A stretch of 64,000 nt of DNA from Ignavibacteriales bacterium (GCA_016177735.1 JACOUS010000023.1:1-64000), one strand, 5' to 3'. Shown: positions 1 through 7,987, numbered from the stretch's first letter. Translations and numbers: made by a program. The notes: generated by a model not told the origin, from the letters alone.

Positions 1-1
1 C

Positions 2-70
2 TGTATTTTATCCGAAATTGAGGCATTGAAGAAATGCTATCAATACACGGATAATAAAATTGTAGGTTAA
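2..70 (+). CDS. possible 3' end of a gene truncated by the window edge
   Basis: An open frame enters from the left edge and ends at TAA 68-70, giving 22 residues that start CILSEIEALKK. It may be the tail of an upstream cassette gene, because cassette genes usually stop just before an attC site. It is too short to assign a family or to be sure it is coding. Confidence 0.25.
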   Translation, partial: CILSEIEALKKCYQYTDNKIVG

Positions 71-130
71 AGCTGTCATATATTTTTTTGTCTCAAGCCT
101 GCTTGCAACAGGCAAGTTCGGATAAAACAC

Positions 131-146
131 TTAACGTTATATTGCT
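131..146 (+). other. integron-like core site upstream of the FRG gene
   Basis: GTTATATTGC (136-145) directly precedes the start codon of the FRG gene. Its exact reverse complement, GCAATATAAC (885-894), lies just after the stop codon of the same gene. In integron cassettes the R'' box after a gene pairs with the TTRRRY core at the start of the same cassette, which is the arrangement seen here. The rest of the attC to the left is not clear; only a weak GCCTG/CAGGC stem at 97-113 is visible. Confidence 0.45.
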
Positions 147-881
147 ATGAAAACAAAGACGAAATATTTAGTAGAAGAAATCACAAACTTCTTAGGATTT
201 ATCGAAATACTCGATTCTTTTGGAGATATAAATCCATTCGAATTAAGTTTATTTCGAGGTCAAGATTGTGATGAGCCATTGCTACCCAAATTGGCTAGAT
301 ACAAAGGCATTAGGGATAAGAGAAGATTTGAAAATGATTTATTTAAAAAATTTAAGAAACATTCTCTTTCTTACATAAATAATTCTTTTAATAGCGATTG
401 GGATTATTTATCATTGGCCCAACATCATGGTTTACCAACTCGTTTACTTGATTGGACTGAAAATCCATTAATTGCGTTATGGTTTGCAGTTAAATCCGAT
501 AATATTAAAAGTGAATATGCCGTTGTCTGGCAATTTGATCCTCCAACAGAAGATATAATTGGTTCAGATGAGCAAGCTTCTCCATTTGAAGGAGAAAGAA
601 CCAAAATTTATAATCCTAATCATATTTCCGATCGTATAAAAGTTCAATCTGGTTGGTTCACTGCTCATAAATATATTGCCAAGAGTAGGCGATTCGTTCC
701 TCTTGAGAAAAATATTAGATACAGTGATTGTTTATTTAAATTTATTATAGCAAAAAAATTATTTCCTGAAATTAGAGTTAAGTTGAATCACATGGGAATA
801 AATGCTTCGACAATATTTCCTGATTTAGATGGTTTATGCCAATACTTAGCTTGGTCTAATCTCAAAGCGGAGAGATTCTAA
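147..881 (+). CDS. FRG domain-containing protein
   Basis: A 244-residue protein with the FRG domain, named for its Phe-Arg-Gly motif. FRGQ lies at about residue 37, and the second conserved block LAQHHGLPTRLLDWTENP lies at about 90-107, followed by a hydrophobic helix. There is no signal peptide or membrane segment, so it is probably cytoplasmic. The biochemical activity of FRG proteins is not established; they often occur among phage-defence and mobile genes. The ATG lies 2 bases after a core-site-like sequence with no obvious Shine-Dalgarno, as in cassette genes that depend on an outside promoter. The gene is more AT-rich than the glycosidase genes, consistent with acquisition. The family call is firm; the function is unknown. 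Confidence 0.85.
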   Translation: MKTKTKYLVEEITNFLGFIEILDSFGDINPFELSLFRGQDCDEPLLPKLARYKGIRDKRRFENDLFKKFKKHSLSYINNSFNSDWDYLSLAQHHGLPTRLLDWTENPLIALWFAVKSDNIKSEYAVVWQFDPPTEDIIGSDEQASPFEGERTKIYNPNHISDRIKVQSGWFTAHKYIAKSRRFVPLEKNIRYSDCLFKFIIAKKLFPEIRVKLNHMGINASTIFPDLDGLCQYLAWSNLKAERF

Positions 882-887
882 AACGCA

Positions 888-1054
888 ATATAACAAGCGT
901 CTCAAGCGGAACGCTGTAGTCGATCGTAACATTTGTAGTTATAGTTTATTTGGTTTTTTGTTCAGCATTTGTGCAAGTGAATTTTATAATCAATAAATCA
1001 AGTTGTTAGTAGCGGACACTTCGTGGCGTCCGCTTAAACGCAACGTCGTTCATC
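888..1054 (+). other. attC-like recombination site following the FRG cassette
   Basis: The R''-like box ATATAAC (888-894) is followed by an L''-like arm AAGCGTCTCAAGCGGA (895-910). This pairs with TCCGCTTAAACGC (1029-1041), leaving C903 unpaired, and ends in GTT at 1048-1050. The left arm resembles the start of Vibrio attC repeats. Between the arms lies a longer variable stretch that includes a perfect AGCGGAC/GTCCGCT stem (1011-1017 and 1028-1034). At 167 bp it is longer than a standard attC. Confidence 0.5.
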
Positions 1055-1127
1055 GGACACGCCTTCGGCGTAAACGTCCGATGAATGGCACCTTGGTTCA
1101 CGTCACGCCTACGGCGTGCCGATGAAC
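1048..1127 (+). repeat. gene-less cassette body with nested hairpins
   Basis: GTTCATCGG (1048-1056) and its reverse complement CCGATGAAC (1119-1127) bracket about 60 bp without an ORF. Inside are CATCGGAC/GTCCGATG (1051-1058 and 1075-1082) around ACGCC-TTC-GGCGT, and a second ACGCC-TAC-GGCGT stem (1105-1117). Matching ends are what a very short cassette would show. No gene is visible between 882 and 1188. Confidence 0.4.
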
Positions 1128-1180
1128 TCTCGACTCCACCGGACGGATTGACCGCCGGTGAGTCGAAGGCGCCATTATAC
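1121..1180 (+). other. 60-bp attC-like site upstream of the PIN gene
   Basis: R''-like GATGAAC (1121-1127) and R'-like ATTATAC (1174-1180) flank a 15-bp stem formed by 1130-1146 and 1152-1166 with a 5-base loop (1147-1151). C1137 and A1143 are the only unpaired stem bases and both lie in the left arm. On the bottom strand these would be an extrahelical G and T, the recognition pattern of attC sites for integron integrases. The R' core reads ATT rather than GTT. TTATACGC next to it matches GCGTATAAC after the PIN gene. Confidence 0.6.
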
Positions 1181-1188
1181 GCATAAAT

Positions 1189-2199
1189 ATGGATGTAATC
1201 TTAGATACAAATATTTTACGAAAAGACTTTAAAATGACTTCTAAACTATTTGAAGCATTTCTTGTCTTTCTAAAGAAAACGGATTCTCGTCTTGTTCTAC
1301 CTGAAATAGTTGTTGACGAGATATTATCACTTTACAAAAGAGAGTTAGATGCGCTAAACAAAAAATATTCTGACGTAGTTAATAAAATATCAAATACGTC
1401 ATTTATAACAGCGCCAAAGCAAAACTTAAAAATTGATTTGGAGAAAGAAGTAACAGAGTTTAATAAACTAATATTGCATCCACCAAATATTTATCCTACT
1501 GTGATAATACCAAATAAGTCGGAACATCTTAAGGAAAGTATAAACATATTACTTTCTGCCCAGAAACCAGCTTCAGAAAAACGAAATGAGTATAGGGATG
1601 TTTTGATTTGGTTATCAATAAAAGAACATCTCAAAAAAAGAAAAAAACTTAATACTTCTTTCATTTCAGCAAATACCAAAGAGTTCAGTGACGAAAACAA
1701 TCAATTAGCACCGACGCTCATTGAAGAAGTAAATAAGCTCGGTTCTTGTCTAAATTATTATCCATCACTCGAAGAATTCTTGAAATGTAACGCTGATAAA
1801 ATTGAATTTATAGATGAACAATGGATTAATAATAATCTTGATTCTAAAGAAGTAATCAGACTGCTATCAGATACGCTAGAAAGAAGAGATTATAAAATAA
1901 CTCAATACTTAGAACGTAGGGAAGACAATATTACCGGAGAAATTGATATAAATGAGATTGATTATTCAGTGGACGATTATTTTGTGATTGATATTGACGA
2001 AGAGAATATCTTCTTACATCTAAATTTATTTTGCACAGTGGAAGTTGAATATTATATAAAGGAGTATTACGATCTTCTTTATGGGGAGTATGAAAAAGAA
2101 AGACATAGAAAACAAATTGAATTCTTAGCTGATTTTTCAGTAGAAATAGTTGACAAGGAAATTGTAGGAATAGAGCTAGATGATTGGGATTTTGCTTAA
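1189..2199 (+). CDS. PIN domain-containing protein
   Basis: A 336-residue protein that begins with the PIN-domain signature MDVILDTNIL. Asp6, Glu44, Asp137 (YRDVLIWLS) and Asp168 are placed like the acidic metal ligands of PIN nucleases. The N-terminal half is therefore a likely RNase fold; the C-terminal half (about 200-336) is acidic and unassigned. It resembles the longer stand-alone PIN proteins (DUF4935 type) more than short VapC toxins, and no antitoxin gene is next to it. It lies in the second cassette-like unit: ATTATACGC (1174-1182) precedes it and GCGTATAAC (2204-2212) follows its stop. No clear Shine-Dalgarno is visible. Nuclease activity is inferred, and the target is unknown. Confidence 0.8.
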   Translation: MDVILDTNILRKDFKMTSKLFEAFLVFLKKTDSRLVLPEIVVDEILSLYKRELDALNKKYSDVVNKISNTSFITAPKQNLKIDLEKEVTEFNKLILHPPNIYPTVIIPNKSEHLKESINILLSAQKPASEKRNEYRDVLIWLSIKEHLKKRKKLNTSFISANTKEFSDENNQLAPTLIEEVNKLGSCLNYYPSLEEFLKCNADKIEFIDEQWINNNLDSKEVIRLLSDTLERRDYKITQYLERREDNITGEIDINEIDYSVDDYFVIDIDEENIFLHLNLFCTVEVEYYIKEYYDLLYGEYEKERHRKQIEFLADFSVEIVDKEIVGIELDDWDFA

Positions 2200-2205
2200 A
2201 GTTGC

Positions 2206-2273
2206 GTATAACCAGCGTCTGCCAATGACCACTAAGGAATCATAGGCAGAAGTATGAGACCGAGCTGTTTAGC
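2206..2273 (+). other. possible attC-like site following the PIN cassette
   Basis: R''-like GTATAAC (2206-2212) follows the PIN stop by 6 bases. CAGC and TCTGCC (2213-2216 and 2218-2223) pair with GCTG (2264-2267) and GGCAGA (2245-2250), and GTTTAGC (2267-2273) may be the R' core. The length of 68 bp suits an attC, but the right arm is degenerate, so this is weaker than the site at 1121-1180. Confidence 0.4.
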
Positions 2274-2568
2274 TTGAGTATGTAGACGTTTTAATTGTTG
2301 TTCTTTGACAGACAGACCAAAAGATAATCTCAACAAGCTATTGCCGATATATCTGTTTGATTGCAAAAGCAGCAACCAAACCTCTTTAATCCGTCAAAAG
2401 AACGCCGGAGTAAATAAAAAGTCGCCGTTTTTTTTTTGCGGGTTGATCTTTAGTAACTTGAGACAACCTCAGCACATCGTTATCTGCAAATAAAAAAATC
2501 ATTACTTCAACCTAACAAACCCCGATACCGATGCGTCATACATATGAACAAAAGAGGGTATAAATAAA
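2274..2568. other. AT-rich gap with no supported gene
   Basis: The gap holds a T9 homopolymer near 2425-2440 and no conserved protein-like frame. GAGGG at 2553-2557 is a plausible ribosome binding site for the TTG start of the next gene. No promoter could be recognised with confidence. Confidence 0.4.
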
Positions 2569-3231
2569 TTGAACAGAATAATAAAATTTGGAGAGGATGT
2601 AGAAGGGTATGACATCCCTATTCTAAATGAGCGGGAAATAAGAGCCGCATCGGGAATATTATTTTTAATGATGTTTATTTCTATTCTGGTTGCTATTCTT
2701 AAAAATGATTTTGTAATGCTGAAGTATGCCACTACAATATTTTTTACGGATATCGCAATACGGGTTTTTGTTAATCCAGAATTTTCTCCTTCATTGATAA
2801 TAGGGCGTTTAATTGTAAGGAATCAAGTCCCCGAGTATGTTGGGGCACCGCAAAAAAAGTTTGCCTGGATGATCGGTGTATTTTTGTCGGCTACAATGTT
2901 TATTCTGCTTGTGATAGTAAATTCATACAGCCCGATAACGGGTCTTATCTGCTTCATTTGCCTTATATTTTTATTCTTTGAAGCGGCGTTTGGTATTTGT
3001 CTGGGATGTAAATTTTATCCGATCTTTTATAAAGAAAAAGCTAAATACTGCCCCGGTGAAGTTTGCGATATAAAATCAAAACAAGATATTCAAAAAACAT
3101 CCGGGGTTCAGATGCTTATTGTTTTTGTATTTATTGCATACATTTTTCTTGCGGTGTTTTTATTCAATGATAATTTTAGTAAAAAACCATATGACTTGTT
3201 TGGAATTGAGAGTTCTGCACAATCTGAATAA
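2569..3231 (+). CDS. DUF4395 domain-containing membrane protein
   Basis: A 220-residue inner-membrane protein of the DUF4395 family, recognised by FGEDVEGYDIPILNEREIRA at the N-terminus, the RLIVRNQ.PEYVGAPQKKFAW block at about 83-105 and a Cys-containing segment (CLGCKFYPIF and CPGEVC). Hydrophobic segments lie at about 27-45, 50-66, 101-120, 122-146 and 183-203. DUF4395 proteins have no proven function; they often neighbour thioredoxin or rhodanese genes and carry conserved cysteines, which suggests a redox role. The start is TTG 2569 with GAGGG upstream. A short ATG frame at 2544 stops after 7 codons and is not the gene. It is not clearly co-transcribed with its neighbours. Confidence 0.8.
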   Translation: MNRIIKFGEDVEGYDIPILNEREIRAASGILFLMMFISILVAILKNDFVMLKYATTIFFTDIAIRVFVNPEFSPSLIIGRLIVRNQVPEYVGAPQKKFAWMIGVFLSATMFILLVIVNSYSPITGLICFICLIFLFFEAAFGICLGCKFYPIFYKEKAKYCPGEVCDIKSKQDIQKTSGVQMLIVFVFIAYIFLAVFLFNDNFSKKPYDLFGIESSAQSE

Positions 3232-3290
3232 AAGATATATTTTAAATACAGTGTGATTATGCTGAGTAAAAGAATAATATCTCGCAAAGA

Positions 3291-3309
3291 CCCGGCAAAT
3301 ATTGCCGGG
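3291..3309. repeat. perfect hairpin after the DUF4395 gene
   Basis: CCCGGCAA and TTGCCGGG pair perfectly around an ATA loop, 60 bases after the DUF4395 stop. No U-run follows on either strand, so it is not a standard intrinsic terminator. It lies 13 bases before the duplicated glycosidase fragment. Confidence 0.5.
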
Positions 3310-3321
3310 CAAGCGCTGAGA

Positions 3322-3389
3322 AAATCATTCAACACTAATCTCATCAGCAAAGAGCCAGGCTTTTTCTCCGGCGCCTTTGTGCCATGCCG
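3322..3389 (-). pseudogene. duplicated 3' end of the GH29 fucosidase gene (remnant)
   Basis: These 68 bases match 4155-4222 with one mismatch (G3358 versus T4191) at a fixed offset of 833 bp. They encode, on the minus strand, the last 21 residues and stop codon of the fucosidase discoidin module (ending WLFADEISVE in the intact gene). Homology ends abruptly at 3390. The fragment has no start or upstream coding sequence and cannot make a protein. With the intact copy it brackets the HigBA module. Confidence 0.85.
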
Positions 3390-3440
3390 AATTGAGTTCG
3401 AAAAATTTCCCCTTGATTAAGGTAAGCCAATGGATTACAT

Positions 3441-3782
3441 TTGGCTGTGCTAATTACAATTGTAGAATTGCCCGAATATATAAAAAGAGCTGAGAAGCTG
3501 TTGTTAAAAGAGGAGAGGGATGAGTTGCTCTATTATTTATCCCAGAATCCCAAAGCCGGAACTTTAATGCAAGGAACCGGAGGCATAAGAAAAATGAGGT
3601 GGGCTTCTAAAGGTAAGGGCAAAAGCGGCGGTTCAAGAGTAATTTATTTTTTCTATAATGAAACCATTCCACTTTTCTTGTTAACTGTATTTAGCAAGAA
3701 TGAAAAAATTAATTTGAGTAAAGCCGAAAGAAATGAATTAGCCGAATTGGTAAAGGAATTAATAAAAAATTACAAGAGGTAA
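3441..3782 (+). CDS. higB: RelE/HigB-family type II toxin
   Basis: A 113-residue protein of the RelE/ParE superfamily, HigB2-like group. It has ELPEYIKRAEKLL at the N-terminus, a central G(T)GGIRKMRWA block, then the basic GKGKSGGSRVIYFF strand and LLTVFSKNEK, which match the family order. Such toxins are ribosome-associated mRNA endonucleases. The frame opens with TTG 3441; GTG 3447 is an equally possible start, and neither has a well-placed Shine-Dalgarno. The stop is 2 bases before the antitoxin start, so translation is probably coupled. Toxin-first order is typical of higBA. The pair lies between two copies of the fucosidase 3' end, which suggests it arrived as a unit. Family firm, start uncertain. 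Confidence 0.85.
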   Translation: MAVLITIVELPEYIKRAEKLLLKEERDELLYYLSQNPKAGTLMQGTGGIRKMRWASKGKGKSGGSRVIYFFYNETIPLFLLTVFSKNEKINLSKAERNELAELVKELIKNYKR

Positions 3783-3784
3783 TA

Positions 3785-4072
3785 ATGAGCTCTGCATATA
3801 AAAGTATTAGCAAAGGATTAAAGGAAGCGATTGAGTATTCAAAAGGGGATACTAAAGAGGCAAGAGAATTTAAGCCCCAACACATTGACGTAAAAAAGCT
3901 AAGAGAAAAAATTGGAATGAGCCAGCCTAAATTTGCTGCATCGTTTGGAATAAGTCTTGGAACCTTGCGCCATTGGGAGAGAGGTGACAGATATCCCCAA
4001 GGACCAGCTTTGATATTATTAAATTTATTGTCTAAAGATCCTAATACTGTGTTAGAAATTTTGTATACGTAA
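3785..4072 (+). CDS. higA: HigA-type helix-turn-helix antitoxin
   Basis: A 95-residue protein with an XRE-type helix-turn-helix at about 40-75: KLREKIGMSQPKFAASFG, then ISLGTLRHWERGDRYPQGPA, the typical LRxWExGxRxPxGPA antitoxin recognition helix. The N-terminal 35 residues are likely to hold the toxin-binding part. It should neutralise the upstream HigB-like toxin and repress their shared promoter. It follows the toxin stop by 2 bases. No terminator is seen before the convergent fucosidase gene that ends at 4158. Confidence 0.88.
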   Translation: MSSAYKSISKGLKEAIEYSKGDTKEAREFKPQHIDVKKLREKIGMSQPKFAASFGISLGTLRHWERGDRYPQGPALILLNLLSKDPNTVLEILYT

Positions 4073-4154
4073 GTTCTCTATCAATTCCCTTGTGTGCTCT
4101 CTGCATTAAACTTTTATCACAAAGGTTGCGGTGAAGGCGGAGTGAACACAGAAT

Positions 4155-4222
4155 AAATCATTCAACACTAATCTCATCAGCAAAGAGCCATGCTTTTTCT
4201 CCGGCGCCTTTGTGCCATGCCG
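4155..4222. repeat. direct repeat partner of 3322-3389 (intact 3' end of GH29 gene)
   Basis: This is the right-hand copy of the 68-bp repeat. It covers the stop codon and last 21 codons of the fucosidase plus 3 downstream bases. The left copy lies 833 bp away beyond the HigBA genes. Confidence 0.85.
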
Positions 4223-6383
4223 GACAAACTCCGATATTTTTCGCTTTCACACGAATGTATCTTCCCGAAATATTCTGCGGCTCGGATTCAAACGTTTTTA
4301 TAATTGCGCTCTTATCATTTTCCGGCGGAGTGTTTTTTAACTCGCTTAACAGAGTAAAATCTTTTCCATCTTTTGAAACAGAATACTCGACAGAAGCCGG
4401 CAGAAAGATGAACGAGCCGGCATCACTTAAAAACCGTGTGGAAATTTTATTGATCTTTTTTGATTTGTGCAGATCAATTACTACATCAAGATCATTTCCG
4501 TTAAATCCTTGCCATCTGCCGTCGTTGAAATTAGTTGTGCCGGCAATGCCGTCAACAAGAGAGTAAATCCCGCTTGCCTGATATTTTTTATCGTAATCCG
4601 ATTTGTATTCAATTCCGTATTTGGCTTTGTTGAAATTCATTTTGACCGGCAGACTTCTTTTGCCGCTGTTTGAAATTGCAATTGCGGTAACCGTTGTTGT
4701 TTTGTTCAAAGTAACTTCACCGGAATATTTTAATGATTGCTCATCCGGCTCTGCGCAGTCAAGTGTGTAATAGAATGTTACGTTTTCAACATCGCTTGTT
4801 AATTTGAAAGAGGTGCTATCGGCAAATGCCGCACCTTCCGGTTCAAATTTTATTTCAGGCGGAGCTTCGTACAAACCGAATGAAGCGAGTGTCGGGTTCG
4901 TGCGGCATTCATCAATTATAATTTTTATGCGGTTTGTCGTAACTGCCGGAAAGCGAAGCAGTCGTTTATAACCAATTGTTGTTGCTTCAAAAAATTGATT
5001 CCACTGTTTGCCGCCCCAATATTCGAGATGAAATTTTTCAATCCGTTGACCGGCTAAAATATTTTCTTGAAGCATTACGCGGTTAAAAGTTTTCTCTCCG
5101 TTCAATTCAATTTCTATCAAAGCTGAACTGATATTTTCTTCCGTTGTCCAGAATGTTTCAGGATTATTATCGAGAATAAATTTTATTTCGTTTCCTTTTC
5201 CCTCGTTTGATACTTTTGCAATTCCATCTACGGCTAAATTGTTTTTGAATGTTTCGTCAAGAATGTAACGCATGCCTTGCAAAGCTTTAATATCGTTATC
5301 GTGAATCAATCCGCGCTTATCGGGCGGTACATTTAAAAGCAGAACGCCGTTCAGCCCGACCGAGTTGTAATAAATATCAACAAGTTTGTACGGGGATTTA
5401 ACGAGTTCGTCATCATCTGTATTGTAAAACCAGCGCGGACGAATTGAAACATCGATCTCTGCCGGATACCAAATTAACGAAGATGCCTTCTCAATTTTAT
5501 TTCTGCTGCCGAGGTCTTCATCCATCAAATCGTGCGGAACAAATGCGCCGTCCAAAGATTGCTGCTGCGAGTTCGCGGCAATTGCTTCTTGATTTGTACT
5601 CGCGCCGGGCAAAACACTCCATTCGGTTTGTCTGCCGTAACCTGATTCCGTTCCAACCCATCGAACATCGGGACCCATAATTGCAATCACTGCATTCGGT
5701 TGAAGTTTGCGTATCAGTTGATAATAACTTTGCCAATCGTAAACTTGTTTCTTTCCGTTTGCACCTTCGCCGTTCGCGCCGTCGAACCAGACTTCGGATA
5801 TCCCGCCGTAGTTTGTCAAAAGTTCCGTCAACTGATGCATGAAATGCTGGTTATATTCCGGCGTGCCGTATTTTTCTTCGTGCATATCCCATGGTGATAA
5901 ATAAACGCCAAACTTCAATCCGGCTTCGCGGCATGCGTTGGACAAATCGCGTACGATATCACCTTTGCCGTTTTGGAACGGTGTGTTGGCAATACTGTAG
6001 TCTGTATATTTTGTCTGCCAGAGACAAAAACCATCGTGATGTTTTGTCGTAAGTATAATTAATTTTATTCCGGCATCTTTAAGAATTTTCACCCACTGTT
6101 TAACATCTATTTCAGTCGGATTGAATTTTGTGATGTCGGTGTTTCGCTGTCCCCATTCAACAACATCAAACGTATTTATTCCGAAATGGACGAAGCCGGT
6201 CATCTCAAGTTTTTGCCATTCATACTGCCGCGCTGAAGGAGTAACATTCGCGGCTTTCTGAATTATCTGCTCGCGTGTATCGCCGGCGTTGATGATAACA
6301 AAATTATTTTGTAATTGCTGGCTGAACGCAGTGCAGTTCATTAACAAGATTGCAAGTAGTAAGTATGTTTTAATGTTTCCCAT
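4158..6383 (-). CDS. secreted GH29 alpha-L-fucosidase with discoidin modules
   Basis: A 741-residue exo-fucosidase. The signal peptide is residues 1-21, ending CTAFSQ. The GH29 barrel spans about 35-345 with HFGINTF near 67-73, TTKHHDGFCLW at 112-122 and the nucleophile Asp201 in EVWFDGANG. A discoidin (F5/8C) module spans about 385-510, a chitobiase/hexosaminidase C-terminal-like module about 515-595 and a second discoidin module about 600-741 ending CPAWHKGAGEKAWLFADEI. The last module recurs in the GH163, GH20 and GH92 enzymes of this locus. It is the last gene of the minus-strand run, 37 bases after the cytoplasmic GH29. The expected role is release of alpha-fucose from glycan antennae or core in the periplasm or outside. 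There is no T9SS sorting domain. Confidence 0.92.
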   Translation of the reverse strand: MGNIKTYLLLAILLMNCTAFSQQLQNNFVIINAGDTREQIIQKAANVTPSARQYEWQKLEMTGFVHFGINTFDVVEWGQRNTDITKFNPTEIDVKQWVKILKDAGIKLIILTTKHHDGFCLWQTKYTDYSIANTPFQNGKGDIVRDLSNACREAGLKFGVYLSPWDMHEEKYGTPEYNQHFMHQLTELLTNYGGISEVWFDGANGEGANGKKQVYDWQSYYQLIRKLQPNAVIAIMGPDVRWVGTESGYGRQTEWSVLPGASTNQEAIAANSQQQSLDGAFVPHDLMDEDLGSRNKIEKASSLIWYPAEIDVSIRPRWFYNTDDDELVKSPYKLVDIYYNSVGLNGVLLLNVPPDKRGLIHDNDIKALQGMRYILDETFKNNLAVDGIAKVSNEGKGNEIKFILDNNPETFWTTEENISSALIEIELNGEKTFNRVMLQENILAGQRIEKFHLEYWGGKQWNQFFEATTIGYKRLLRFPAVTTNRIKIIIDECRTNPTLASFGLYEAPPEIKFEPEGAAFADSTSFKLTSDVENVTFYYTLDCAEPDEQSLKYSGEVTLNKTTTVTAIAISNSGKRSLPVKMNFNKAKYGIEYKSDYDKKYQASGIYSLVDGIAGTTNFNDGRWQGFNGNDLDVVIDLHKSKKINKISTRFLSDAGSFIFLPASVEYSVSKDGKDFTLLSELKNTPPENDKSAIIKTFESEPQNISGRYIRVKAKNIGVCPAWHKGAGEKAWLFADEISVE

Positions 6384-6420
6384 TTGTTTACCATTTGTTG
6401 TGATGTACAGAAGAATGAAG

Positions 6421-7854
6421 TCAGGAGACAGAAATTTTCAAAGTCCATGCGTAATTGCACGGAGGATTATTTCGTACGGATTCGGGAATAACAATTTCAA
6501 ATCCGTCGTTGGTTCTATTCCAATTTATTTTTGTGCCGGTTCCGAGTAAATCAATCTTTGCATTTTGTGCCGGAGAGAATTTTGTAAGAGTTATTTTTTC
6601 CGGCAATGAATTTTCATTTTCATCGGCAAGATAAATTGCATAAACAGTTCCGTCATTTAATTGAGTGAAGCAGATTTTATTTTCTTTGTACGGCTCAGCC
6701 GGGTGAGAATTGTAAATTGCTTCTCCGTTAACTTTCATCCATTCGCCGATTTTTTTCAAACGTTCGTATGCTTCGACTTCAAAATCACCTTCGGCAGTCG
6801 GTGCGGCATTCAATAAAAAGTTTCCGCCTTTTGCAACCACATCAACAAGTGTGTGAATTAATTTTCTCGCCGGCTTGTATTCCAAACCGGGTTCGTAACT
6901 CCAGCTTGGAGTCATCGGCATGCAAGTTTCCCACGGATAGGGAAGAGTTTTATCGGGCACTTGATTTTCAGGTGTTAGATAATTTTGCTGCAGACCCGGA
7001 ACGGCGCGGTCAACAACAATTAATCCCGGCTGTTTTACACGCGAGTTCTTCGCAATCAACGGCATGTTAATATCCTGATTTTGTACGCGGTGAATATTTG
7101 GGCTCGCATTTTTTCTTTCTTCAGCCAAATCTTTTTCGGAATAATAACGAACCCAGCATCCGTCGAGCCACAGAATATCGATTGAACCGTAGTCTGTCAT
7201 CAACTCATCAATTTGATTATGTGTGAACTCAACAAACTTCTGCCAGCGTTCGGGATATTTTTTTATATCGTAATTTGCATTGCGATCGGGTGCTGCGAAT
7301 CTCTGCCACCAGAAATAATCCGAATGCCAATCGGGTTTGGAAAAGTATGCACCGATCATAAAATTTTTCTTTCTGAACTCACTAAAAATTTCTTTGGCGA
7401 TGTCCGCTTTCGGATTTGAATGGAACGGACATTCTTCATCTGTAATTTTGTAATCGGTGAATTTGGAATCGTACATGCAAAAACCATCGTGATGTTTTGT
7501 AGTAAAGACAACGTATTTCATTCCGGCTTCTTCGGCAGCGTCCGCCCATTTTTCAGGATTGAACTTCACCGGGTTAAAAGTCTTCTTCAAATTTTCGTAT
7601 TGCCGTTTGTACTCCGTGTAGTTTTCAATTTTTCTTTTGCACCAATCTTCATCTTCCGAGCAGAGAGACCATGATTCGACAATGCCCCATTGACTCGAAG
7701 GCGCCCAGTGCATCAGCAATCCGAATTTTAGATTCTGCCACTCTTCCAATTTTTTCAGAACAAGCGGGTCGGTTTCGGGGTAATATTCTTTTGTTGCTTT
7801 TTCAATCTCAACTGCGCCGGCGTGCAGCGGCTCTTTCTTCCCATTTTCACTCAT
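6421..7854 (-). CDS. GH29 alpha-L-fucosidase, apparently cytoplasmic
   Basis: A 477-residue GH29 enzyme with a single catalytic domain and no signal peptide. Seen are LKFGLLMHWAPSSQWG (42-57), FTTKHHDGFCMYDSKFTDY (117-135) and DILWLDGCW with nucleophile Asp231, followed by a short beta-sandwich (about 390-477). The lack of a signal peptide suggests it acts on imported fucosylated oligosaccharides, in contrast to the secreted GH29 just downstream. The two are not close paralogues: spacing and sequence around the nucleophile differ (WFDGANG versus WLDGCWV). Substrate linkage cannot be read from sequence alone. Confidence 0.9.
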   Translation of the reverse strand: MSENGKKEPLHAGAVEIEKATKEYYPETDPLVLKKLEEWQNLKFGLLMHWAPSSQWGIVESWSLCSEDEDWCKRKIENYTEYKRQYENLKKTFNPVKFNPEKWADAAEEAGMKYVVFTTKHHDGFCMYDSKFTDYKITDEECPFHSNPKADIAKEIFSEFRKKNFMIGAYFSKPDWHSDYFWWQRFAAPDRNANYDIKKYPERWQKFVEFTHNQIDELMTDYGSIDILWLDGCWVRYYSEKDLAEERKNASPNIHRVQNQDINMPLIAKNSRVKQPGLIVVDRAVPGLQQNYLTPENQVPDKTLPYPWETCMPMTPSWSYEPGLEYKPARKLIHTLVDVVAKGGNFLLNAAPTAEGDFEVEAYERLKKIGEWMKVNGEAIYNSHPAEPYKENKICFTQLNDGTVYAIYLADENENSLPEKITLTKFSPAQNAKIDLLGTGTKINWNRTNDGFEIVIPESVRNNPPCNYAWTLKISVS

Positions 7855-7987
7855 TTTCTATTTCCATTTTTTTGATATTCGTCTGTAAAAAAAACACATG
7901 CGCGATACGTATGCACGTTCGCGAAAAACCCAAACGCGATATTTAATGCTATATACTGGATAAAAGACAAAACTAGAAACTATGTGT

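Noticed and set aside
1085-1100. TGGCACCTTGGTTCAC considered as a sigma-54 promoter
   Set aside because: The -12 position reads CA in place of GC, and it lies inside the hairpin-rich gene-less cassette.
2305-2493. 62-codon open frame after the PIN gene
   Set aside because: No ribosome site, homopolymer-rich (F-run from a T9 tract), no domain or hydrophobic pattern; more likely cassette-end or noncoding DNA.
3291-3309. Hairpin considered as a terminator for the DUF4395 gene
   Set aside because: No U-run follows on the plus strand and none lies on the other side; kept as a hairpin only.
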